Assembly: GCA_937944175.1 (NCBI GenBank)
Contig: CALDZW010000130.1
Location: forward strand, 1-14,018
Length of the DNA: 14,018 nucleotides
Direction of reading: 5' to 3'
Source of the DNA: an uncultured Candidatus Altimarinota bacterium
GTDB taxonomy: Bacteria > Patescibacteriota > Gracilibacteria > BD1-5 > UBA6164
Both the position numbers and the translations under genes were made by a program. Below, one piece after another: positions 1 to 6,584 of the stretch. The notes beneath the pieces are model-generated. The model ran no database searches. It saw nothing but the letters and a program-made list of their open reading frames with translations, and had not been told where the DNA came from. Position 1 is the stretch's first letter. The number at the start of each line of letters is the position of its first letter.

Positions 1-2
1 CT

Positions 3-86
3 AAAGAAAAAAAGAAAGCTAGAAATCAACTCTTACAAGTTGTAATTCCTAAACTTTCTCATACTATATCATCATACAAGACTTAG
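3..86 (+). CDS. Possible 3' end of an upstream gene (partial)
   Basis: One plus-strand frame is open from the window edge to a TAG at 84-86. It reads a lysine-rich start followed by ARNQLLQVVIPKLSHTISSYKT. This could be the C-terminus of a gene that begins before the window. The piece is only 27 residues long and has no recognisable domain. Another frame ends at a TAA at 43-45 and cannot be excluded. No function can be assigned. From 87 to 180 I see nothing coding. Confidence 0.3.
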   Translation, partial: KEKKKARNQLLQVVIPKLSHTISSYKT

Positions 87-180
87 TCATGACCTCTGAC
101 CTCATCTCATTTCACGGTCTTCTTAACTTGAGAATATACTATATTTGAGTCTTTCGTTTGGGTATATCTTTATAAATTCT

Positions 181-208
181 TTGAAAATGATCTAAAATAC
201 TATATACT
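181..208 (+). promoter_or_regulatory. Candidate sigma70-type promoter of the secreted-protein gene
   Basis: TTGAAA (181-186) and TATACT (203-208) are separated by 16 bases. They lie about 30 bases before the ATG at 239. The intervening leader is AT-rich and contains no Shine-Dalgarno-like sequence. The match is to the general consensus only; the start of transcription is inferred. Confidence 0.5.
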
Positions 209-238
209 GAGCCATATTATATTTTTTATTTATTGTGT

Positions 239-1348
239 ATGATGTATAGACTTATCACTATTCTTTGGTGTTTGATGGCTATTATGTTGAGTAGTTTTGA
301 TGTGGCTTGAGCTCAATCTAGAAAAGAGATGCTGGCAAAATATACTGATGAGATGAAAGCAAGCAAAGCTCAAAAGACTGGAAAATCAATCCATCTTCAG
401 TTTACTAAGTCAATCATCACTACTGGTGAGGAAGTGGAGATGATAATATCTGTAAGTGATAGAGTTACTAGAAACATTGATGAGGAATTTGAGGGATATG
501 TTGAACTCTCCCTTGATAACGATATGATGAGGGCTCCAAGTACTCCTTGAGATATTTCTACTGTAACTGGCTTCCAAGAGAAAGTATATTTTACCAAACA
601 GGATAAATGAAGAAAGAGTTTATTGTTATCTTTTTCAAAAGCAATTTCTTGACCTGAACGCTTTACACATGCATACCAAATAACTGGCCTACCAAGCATA
701 TGAAGATGGAGAGACTATTCTAGTAGTATCAAGGTAGTGAAAGATGAAGATTACCCTTGAGCAAACAATATCTCTCTGAGTATAGAATGATGAACCAAAT
801 TCAAAAATGTGTATAATAGATTTTCTCAAGTCCATATGCTCAAATGAGACAAAATAACACTTACTTTTGAAGCACTAGATAAGCAGTGAAATAGAGCTGA
901 AGAATATCAGTGAGAAATCAGTTATACAAAAGATCTGCGTTCTAAATTCAGTTGTAATATTTTGTGATTAGAAAAATTTACTATAACAAAAGCTGATAAG
1001 TGAATAAAAAAGATAACCCTTATCCCTCAAAATAACTGTGAATCCTGGATACGATTCAGTGCTACAAATTCTATGGACAGAAATGTTCGTTGAGAACTCC
1101 TGAATGCAGTAATTACTCCACCATATAGTCAATTAGACAAAAGTCTTTCTTCTGTCTATACACAGCTTGAAAAGAAATTCTGAACTAATACTGAGTGATA
1201 TATTGATTTTCTACAAAAGCTTAATACAAAACTGTTTATTATACGTAATGACAAAGAGCTGTTATCAAATCTCAGTATTACAAAGATGCTTATGGTAGAA
1301 TATATTCAAGAATCAGTGGAAACAAAAATTAATGAATTGAGTGAATAG
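239..1348 (+). CDS. Secreted protein with two Ig-like beta-sandwich repeats, function unknown
   Basis: 369 residues when TGA is read as Gly; ends at TAG 1346-1348. The N-terminus is a signal peptide: a short basic start (MMYR), a hydrophobic core, and the cleavage site VAGA|QS, in which the glycine is encoded by TGA. Two similar segments follow (about residues 45-150 and 190-290). Each has a 'G-E/D-E/K-hydrophobic strand' opening, an 'E-G/Q-Y' middle and an 'F-T-K-x-D-K-G-x-K' hairpin before the last strands. This is the pattern of bacterial Ig-like domains. A helical tail (about 295-369) ends in ESVETKINELSE. It is probably exported and cell-surface or periplasm-like. The next ATG at 242 is an equally possible start. 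I do not recognise a named family. It stands alone, convergent with the following minus-strand genes. Confidence 0.8.
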
Positions 1349-1374
1349 AAGGTTTATGATAGAAAGAAATAATT

Positions 1375-1506
1375 TTATTCATTTTCTCCCTTAACTTCGT
1401 TTTTATCATCTTTTTTATTCATTAATCAAATTAATCCCATAATAATTGAAACTACTATAAGAAGCCCCATAATTCATGCAACTACTAAAAAAATTGTTGT
1501 AAGCAT
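1375..1506 (-). CDS. 43-residue single-pass membrane protein
   Basis: Reads MLTTIFLVVAGIMGLLIVV, then SIIMGLIGLMNKKDDKNEVK and GENE, stop TAA. Two glycines are TGA-encoded. It consists of one long hydrophobic helix (residues 2-29) and a charged tail (NKKDDKNEVKGENE). The start lies 59 bases after the stop of the hydroxyacid dehydrogenase gene on the same strand, so the two may be co-transcribed. The stop lies 26 bases from the convergent secreted-protein gene. Too short to assign to a family; it could be a small stress or regulatory membrane peptide. It would be missed by standard gene callers and by standard-code translation. Confidence 0.55.
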
Positions 1507-1565
1507 ATTCTAAAAATTAATGATATAAATAATTACTCTTCACTAATACGAGAATAGAGTATCAA

Positions 1566-2553
1566 CTACTCCGATCATAATAAAACAACTGCTTCTTTGA
1601 CTAATTCTCTCCCACTAAAAAAATCTTCAAGATTTTGAATAAAAAAATGTTTCCTTTTTTCTCTCACATCTTCAACTTGAGTTCCTATGTGAGGAGAAAG
1701 TATCACTCTATCTGAAGAAGTAATTGCTTGATGCACTTCTGGTTCATTTGCATATACATCTAATCCTACAGATCTAATCAACTCTTTCTCTAAAGAAGCA
1801 ATAAGTGCCTCTTCATCAATGATAGGTCAACGAGAAATATTTATAAGATTTCACTCAGAACCCAGTGCATCCAAAATATTACTATCAATCATTCATTGAG
1901 TATCACCTGTATTTGGACAACACACAACAAGAAAATCACTTGATCTTGCTAATTCTAGAAGATTTGGCTGATAAATATAAGGCGAATCTTTTTTTTCATT
2001 TGGGCCACAGTAAGATATCTCCATACCAAAAGCTTGAGCTCTCTCAGCCACATAGTTTCCTATAGTACCAAGTCCAACAATACCACACTTACGACCTGCT
2101 AGACCAATACCCATTCTTTGATACCCTTCATTTTTCCATGTACCCGATCTCACAAAGCTATCTCCATATGTAATCCATCTAGCGGAAGCCAGCATAAGTC
2201 CAAGTCCTAATTCAGCCACAGCCACCTTTGAATCGTCAGGTGTGATAGTTACCGTAATACCTCTTTGCTTTGCAGCATCCAGATCAAGCTCACTAATCCC
2301 AGCACCCCAAACAGATACCTTTGCAGATTTGGGAGAGCATCTAGTAATTTCTTATCATATCCTCAAAATCATGTAACCACAAGCCCCCTAATCTTTTCTC
2401 ACACTTCAGATAAGAAAGTACTCTTATCTTCTGCTTCTATGAGACTGTGAACAATAAATTTCTCTGTAAGAGCTTCTAAATAAACAATTGGGATGTTCCA
2501 GCTAAAAGGATTTCTATTGTGGGACTTTCTTTTTCTTCATTTGCAAGTGACAT
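1566..2553 (-). pseudogene. D-2-hydroxyacid dehydrogenase (glyoxylate/hydroxypyruvate reductase-like), two frameshifts
   Basis: NAD(P)H-dependent reduction of 2-keto acids such as glyoxylate or hydroxypyruvate is the likely ancestral activity. The Rossmann motif reads GIVGLGTIG. The conserved ITPDDSKVAVAELGLGLML, the catalytic Arg in NISRGPIIDEEAL, the Glu in YANEPEV and the His in LSPHIG are all present. The N-terminal part needs two frame changes. At about 2496-2497, LLAG must jump to NIPIVYLEAL. At about 2320-2322, LDALPNLQ must jump to KVSVWGAG. Each is repaired by adding a single A (coding strand) to an A run. The repaired length is 990 bases, or 329 residues, which is normal for the family. 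The start ATG 2553 gives MSLANEEKESPTIEILLAG. The remaining two thirds are intact, so this is either a very young pseudogene or homopolymer sequencing error. Confidence 0.85.
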
Positions 2554-2588
2554 AATGCATACTTAGTGTTAAGGTTTTAATACAGTTC

Positions 2589-2616
2589 AGTATATAAAGA
2601 TACCAAAACAACTCAA
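2589..2616 (-). promoter_or_regulatory. Candidate promoter of the hydroxyacid dehydrogenase gene
   Basis: On the minus strand TTGAGT (2616-2611) and TATACT (2594-2589) are 16 bases apart, with a leader of about 30 bases before the ATG at 2553. The -35 box overlaps the hairpin that probably ends the upstream defence cassette. Confidence 0.45.
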
Positions 2617-2635
2617 GGGAAAGCCATGAGTTTTA
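2606..2635 (-). terminator. Likely rho-independent terminator after the CD-NTase/4TM cassette
   Basis: AACTCA (2610-2615) pairs with TGAGTT (2627-2632), with a further GG/CC pair inside. A run of T follows on the minus strand (GTTTT), and a T-rich stretch follows on the plus strand. It lies 49-71 bases after the stop of the four-helix membrane protein. The stem is short, so confidence is moderate. Confidence 0.45.
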
Positions 2636-2680
2636 TTTGTGATTGTATTTGTGGAGTTGATGAAAAAGAATCTGAATTCT

Positions 2681-3406
2681 TTATAGTCAATATTCTTTTT
2701 TTAATTTTTCCCATTTTTTTGATAAAGTCGGATTTAACTTATCATATGCTTTTTTAGAAAGAAGGATGTTTCACCAAGAAATTGCTCACTCATAATCTAA
2801 AATGTACTTATAACCCATTTGATGTTTACTTTCCCAATCACTATCGCTAAAAAATCATCTAAAGTCCTTATATACTAATCATATATCTAAATAAACTGTC
2901 AAAAAAATACATCAATTTAAGAATAAGTTAATAGGTAATATCATATGTATGATACTATGAATCGTATTGGGTTGATAAAGTATAGATATGAGTAATACAA
3001 ACATTAGTATAGCTTGTATTATTAAGTGGTTTATAAACATTTTTTTTAAGATATTAAATGTAAAAAAACAATTTTCAAAGCAATTTATTATTGCCTTTCT
3101 AAATCCATACTCAAAATTATCATTGCTGAAGTATCATTCAGACCTTTCTTCTCATAACTTACTTCAAAATGAATTATCTACAAAATCACATCTACGCTTA
3201 AGATTAATTTTATATAAGAAAATATTTTTTACTACTATTAGAATAGTGTATAGCAAAGCACTTAAAGACACCCATATAGAGATATCCTCTTTTATAGACA
3301 TATTTAATAAAATTCAGATTGTAGAACAAATTAAAAGAGTTAGTTCTATTTTTTCAATATTTTGTATATTTTCATAACTAACTTTGAAAGGATTTATCAT
3401 TTTCAT
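2681..3406 (-). CDS. Four-helix membrane protein, putative CBASS effector paired with CD-NTase
   Basis: 241 residues with TGA as Gly; ten of its glycines are TGA and only two are GGN. Predicted membrane helices lie at about residues 21-36, 42-63, 117-134 and 145-163. Between the pairs is a soluble loop with a conserved-looking RRCDFVDNSFGSKL (71-84) followed by EGYFSN and NCFENCFFTFNI. A charged C-terminal domain ends KKWEKLKKEYGL. Its start lies 29 bases after the stop of the SMODS nucleotidyltransferase. From knowledge of CBASS, a membrane protein immediately beside a CD-NTase is the effector: it senses the cyclic nucleotide and damages the membrane to abort infection. Assignment to the SMODS-associated 4TM type rests on topology and context, not on a profile search. 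ATG 3400 is an alternative start in the same frame. A long open plus-strand frame at 2988-3377 is its antisense shadow. Confidence 0.75.
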
Positions 3407-3435
3407 CTAAGTGTAAGCTATTTAGTAATTAAATT

Positions 3436-4425
3436 TTATTCATAATCTGGGAAACTTTGTCCTAATACCTTTTTCCACAAAGCAATAGAATGTTTATATT
3501 CATTTTTTTCTTCTTTTTCTCTAGCAGATAATGCATTCTCTATATCTATATTCAATTTATTCTGCAAATCTATTTTTGTTGAAATATCTAGAGTATTTAA
3601 ATCTCACTGGATTCATTTGGGATCTGGCACTGAATTATAAAGATTATCTTTTATGTATCTCAGAACTCTAATAAACTCAGTATCAGGAAAAAGGTTTACT
3701 GGAGCATTATTATATTCATAATACTTTAACACAAAGTTCTCAACTAAATAGGAACCTATCTCAGGCATTCCATATTTTTTACTCCAGAACTTTGTTAATC
3801 TAATCATTACTAAAACATTTCAATGATTATTAGAATTAATTTCAGAAATTAGCTTTTGATCTATTCTAGGATCAGTTTTTTTCCAATCTCCTTTTCAATC
3901 AGGGATTATGTAATATGTTCTATTGTTTAAATCCTCAGCTGTAAAAAAGCATGCAACAATATCAAAGCTCCAATCATAAGAGGATAAGTTTAGCACAACA
4001 GCTTCATGATGTCGATTAATATCAGAATTAGTATATTGAGATATAGATTCTAGTCATTTTTTGAATAAATTCAGCACTTTTATAGAGCTGAGTTCATTAT
4101 TATTATCTTTGGTGAGATTATACAAATTAGTACCTTCTGGAACTGTTAAAATAATTTTTCAGTCATCATTTTCAAAATAAGTAGCTCAATTTGCCTTTAA
4201 GCAAATGAGCATATCAATATCATCTAAAGGCCTGATTTTTGTATTCCTTGCAAAAGAACCAAAATTCATATGCCTCTCATTATAAAGAGATGGTAAATCC
4301 TCTAATCAAGCAACCTTTCATAATAACCAATCCCTGCTCTTCCTAGCCTTTTTAGTATCATCTGAATCTAAGTTAATTTTTTCTTTTACCAACTCATTAA
4401 ATGCTGCAATTACTGTTTTAGTCAT
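3436..4425 (-). CDS. SMODS-type CD-NTase (CBASS cyclic-oligonucleotide synthase)
   Basis: 329 residues; nine TGA-encoded glycines and six GGN. The nucleotidyltransferase core has the helix-turn motif FGSFAR (55-60), then NTKIRPLDDIDMLI with metal-binding Asp69 and Asp71, and the third acidic residue Asp155 in WSFDIVACF. YYIIPDGKGDWKKTDPRID (171-189) is the segment typical of SMODS (DncV/cGAS-like) enzymes. A helical second domain (about 200-329) follows. These enzymes join NTPs into cyclic di- or trinucleotides on phage infection. The partner gene downstream encodes a membrane protein, as expected for a minimal type I CBASS. No HORMA, TRIP13, Cap2 or Cap3 ancillary gene is seen. The clade and product nucleotide cannot be told by eye. 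The start ATG 4425 is the first in frame and gives a family-normal length. Confidence 0.88.
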
Positions 4426-4467
4426 GTGCTTTAAAGTAAATCTTTAATATATTATCAATCTTCTTAT

Positions 4468-4482
4468 ACAATTATTAATTGT
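4468..4482. promoter_or_regulatory. Perfect inverted repeat upstream of the CD-NTase gene
   Basis: ACAATT-ATT-AATTGT is a perfect 6+3+6 palindrome 43 bases before the CD-NTase start codon, inside the presumed promoter region. It could be an operator, but in such AT-rich DNA it may be chance. A second short inverted repeat (GTATATT/AATATAC) lies at 4512-4531. Otherwise the 4426-4653 gap holds nothing recognisable. Confidence 0.3.
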
Positions 4483-4653
4483 TATATCTCTCATATTATG
4501 TGAATAATAAAGTATATTTATCTCAATATACCTTTTTCATGCTATAAATCCACTTTTAAATTACATTTTTGTAATTAGATACTCTTCCACTCTATTAAAA
4601 TAATGGATATTCTTCATTTTTATAAAACAAAAAAGATTATACTCACTACTATT

Positions 4654-4875
4654 CTACTTAAATTCTCCTTTTAATATAAGCCTTATAGTAATCTCTTCAT
4701 TAGATAAATTCCTCCAGTACCAACCATGTGTTCCAGTGAATTCAGAACTAAGAGTCCCACTATCACTTGCAAACCTTCATTCTTTTGTTGATGTATATGG
4801 AAGAAATGAAACCAAAACTTTTTCTTTGCTTTTTACTAAAAGAACATTAATATATATTTCAATATTCACTATAAA
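4654..4875 (-). pseudogene. 5'-truncated 'transmembrane anchor'-like metal-resistance gene (copy A)
   Basis: An open minus-strand frame of 73 codons begins just after three in-frame stops and ends at TAG 4656-4654. Its last part reads YTSTKEGRFASDSGTLSSEF, then TGTHGWYWRNLSNEEITI and RLILKGEFK. From memory this matches the C-terminal domain of the 'transmembrane anchor' proteins (S/E-GTL...F-x-G-x-HGW-Y/F-W-R-N-x-S...V-T-V-T-L) that often sit beside heavy-metal RND pumps. The N-terminal membrane helix and the first half of the domain are missing. No start codon with a signal or anchor segment remains, so it is probably a remnant. Its 3' 77 bases recur at 12704-12780. It overlaps antisense with an unlikely extension of the plus-strand antitoxin frame. 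Confidence 0.6.
4655..4731. repeat. 77-bp direct repeat, copy A
   Basis: Matches 12704-12780 at 72 of 77 positions in the same orientation. It corresponds to the last 22 codons of the anchor-like gene. In that frame only one residue differs (Arg/Thr), so most of the differences are synonymous. The two copies bracket the toxin-antitoxin genes and the whole metal operon. Confidence 0.85.
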
Positions 4876-4900
4876 TTATTATTACTTAACTCTTGATATT

Positions 4901-5011
4901 ATGAATGCAATCGACAGAAAAAAGATTCAATCTGTGATAGATAAGGTTTTTAATGATGATCTCCAAAAAGTAGAAAATAGAGCTGTCTTAAACAGATTAT
5001 CTAAAAAGTAA
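4901..5011 (+). CDS. Very short putative antitoxin of the Doc module (36 residues)
   Basis: Reads MNAIDRKKIQSVIDKVFNDD and then LQKVENRAVLNRLSKK, ending at TAA 5009-5011. The TAA shares one base with the ATG of the doc gene, a coupling typical of toxin-antitoxin pairs. The peptide is charged and predicted helical, without glycine. It is half the length of Phd (about 73 residues). It would fit only a toxin-binding helix and seems to lack a DNA-binding domain. The frame is open back to 4736 (91 residues), but that extension runs antisense to the anchor-gene remnant and has an unlikely composition, so I prefer ATG 4901. The role is inferred from position only. Confidence 0.55.
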   Translation: MNAIDRKKIQSVIDKVFNDDLQKVENRAVLNRLSKK

Positions 5012-5388
5012 TGTTATACTTAGACTATGATTTTGTATTAAAAATACATGATAGAATACTTGAAATAGAAGTGTGATTACCATGAACTAAAGACCCTCAA
5101 CAAATTCAATCAATACTTCAGCATGTGCAGAATGATGAATACTACCCTTCCATATCTCTAAAGGCGACTCATCTGTTATTTTCTATATGCAAGTTTCACT
5201 GTTTCAATGATGGAAATAAGAGAACATCACTCGTGTGCACTAAAATATTCTTAGAAATAAATTGATTTGAGACTGGTGAGTTCCTAGTTAATATGGAAGA
5301 TATAATTGTAGAAGTAGCTAGGGGAAAAATAGAAAAGCATGAATTATGAGAAATACTCTTTGATTATGTTATAAAGACTAATACTTAA
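5011..5388 (+). CDS. doc: Doc toxin (Fic fold, death-on-curing family)
   Basis: 125 residues, the normal length of Doc; four TGA-encoded glycines. The N-terminus YDFVLKIHDRILEIEVGLPG matches Doc, including the loop glycine that is TGA-encoded. The Fic signature HCFNDGNKRTSL is complete, with the catalytic His, the Asp, and the GNKR phosphate-binding residues. Doc proteins transfer phosphate from ATP to elongation factor Tu, stopping translation until neutralised by a Phd-type antitoxin. It is overlapped by one base by the short upstream frame and followed 14 bases later by a strong terminator. The active-site motif looks intact, so an active toxin is plausible. Confidence 0.88.
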
Positions 5389-5402
5389 TTTTCTTCACAA
5401 TA

Positions 5403-5448
5403 AAAAACCTCCAAAATAGTTGATAATTCTTCTATTTTAGAGGTTTTT
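5403..5448. terminator. Strong bidirectional terminator between doc and the metal operon
   Basis: Two 17-base arms (5403-5419 and 5432-5448) pair with one mismatch around a 12-base loop. The arms are A-rich on the left and T-rich on the right, so the hairpin has a U tract in both directions. It sits between the doc stop (5388, plus) and the lipoprotein stop (5463, minus) and probably ends both transcripts. Confidence 0.9.
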
Positions 5449-5462
5449 ATTTAATTTCTTAA

Positions 5463-5864
5463 TTATTCATGATCCCCATGCTTGTCAGCTGAATGCTTTT
5501 CAACTGCATCTCAATCTTTGTGCATTGTTTCCATGTGCATGTCATCATCTGTCATAGTTGTTCCATCATCCATTACATGAGTTCAAGATTTTGCATCTGC
5601 ATCATCCTCAATCATAGCGCTATCGTCGGACATATCCATATTAGAGTGATCCATCTTTTCTCATCAATGTCACATTTTTAAATGATCTTCAACAGTCATA
5701 TTCATTCTTGCTGCTGCTTCTTTTTGCTCTTTAAATTCTCATACACTCATTCAGTATTTTTCTGCTTGTTGAGCTTCTGTCATAGGTCGTTCTTCTGCTC
5801 AACCACATGAAGAGAGTAGTAGTACTGAAGTCAAAGCTACACTAACTAGTAGTTTCTTTTTCAT
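5463..5864 (-). CDS. His/Met/Asp-rich lipoprotein, probable copper/silver-binding
   Basis: 133 residues. The N-terminus MKKKLLVSVALTSVLLLSSC is a lipoprotein signal with lipobox LSSC and lipidated Cys20, followed by GG. The segment after it (PMTEAQQAEKYGMSVGEFKE) looks helical. From about residue 50 the chain is dense in His, Met and Asp (DHLKMGHGGEKMDHSNMDMS, later DDDMHMETMHKD), ending HSADKHGDHE. Such Met/His clusters bind Cu(I)/Ag(I) outside the membrane. It is the last gene of the efflux operon, 63 bases after the haem membrane protein. It probably acts as a surface-tethered metal sponge or a donor to the pump. No named family recognised; the metal is inferred from composition and neighbours. 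Confidence 0.8.
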
Positions 5865-5927
5865 AATATATATAATATAAATAATAAAATATCACGAGAG
5901 TTTTTATAAGTTTTCTTTCTTAGAGAG

Positions 5928-6563
5928 TTACTTCTTTTTCTTCATTTCAAACCAAATATATAATCGTAAACCTATAAGTCATATTGCTGGATAGAGGTAG
6001 AGTCATTTCCATCAGCCAATAAAATAGATATGCAACACGAGTATGATAAAAAGAGGATATACTCACTTTTGTATTTTCTTCCATAGCTTTCATCAAAGCT
6101 TGTTTTGAGAAAGATTATTAGATGTAATAAAGAGCATAAAGAGTATGGTAATGCTTATTATTCCAAATAAGAAAGCATAAAAATCCATTCAAAAAATAGG
6201 CTGAGCAAATCATCTGGTTAATCAATCTATAATGAATTCAGTATATGATTGTTTTTCTATAAAGAACTTTTGCCAGAGATCATACACTCTCTCTTCAAAA
6301 TGAATAGCATGTAAGAAAGCAAATACACTTGTTATGATTCCAAATATTCTTCTATATGGGAGTATCTTGATCGCTATCTTTTTGTGTAGCATCTTTTTTC
6401 TGAGAATAGATGAAAGAGGACTGATAAAGAGTGTAAGTACAAGATAGTAGTAAGCTACAAATCCAAGTACCTTCATTTCATCTCAAAAATACCAATTTCA
6501 AAAGAGAAAAAGTGGTATTGCTGGAAGCAAGCTGACAAGAGTTTTAATGACAATTTTTGGCAT
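5928..6563 (-). CDS. MsrQ/ferric-reductase-like haem-binding membrane protein
   Basis: 211 residues with about six membrane helices. Landmarks are PYRRIFGIITSVFAFLHAIH, with candidate haem-ligand histidines, then LSQNKLGGKLWKKIQKGVYP followed by LFIILVLHIYFIG with a third candidate. The 'RR-x-F/L-G ... LH ... N-K-LG-x-x-W-x-x-x-x-x-V-Y ... LH' order is that of the ferric reductase-like transmembrane domain, as in MsrQ. MsrQ passes quinone-derived electrons to the periplasmic methionine-sulfoxide reductase MsrP. No msrP partner is seen here. In this operon it could reduce copper or iron at the membrane, or repair the oxidised Met-rich proteins nearby; both are inference. It starts 21 bases after the pump stop, in the same operon. 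Many glycines are TGA-encoded. Confidence 0.75.
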
Positions 6564-6584
6564 AGAATATTTTTTTGAATAATA

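Noticed and set aside
397..699. Minus-strand open frame across the secreted-protein gene
   Set aside because: It is antisense to a plus-strand gene with a good signal peptide and an intact 369-residue frame in code 25.
2988..3377. Plus-strand 129-codon open frame
   Set aside because: It is antisense to the four-helix membrane protein, which has good topology, operon context and a family-like motif. The plus frame has a low-complexity composition and no partner genes.
4736..4900. Upstream extension of the antitoxin frame from ATG 4736
   Set aside because: It runs antisense to the conserved C-terminal coding part of the anchor-like remnant and has an unlikely mix of residues. ATG 4901 is the more natural start.
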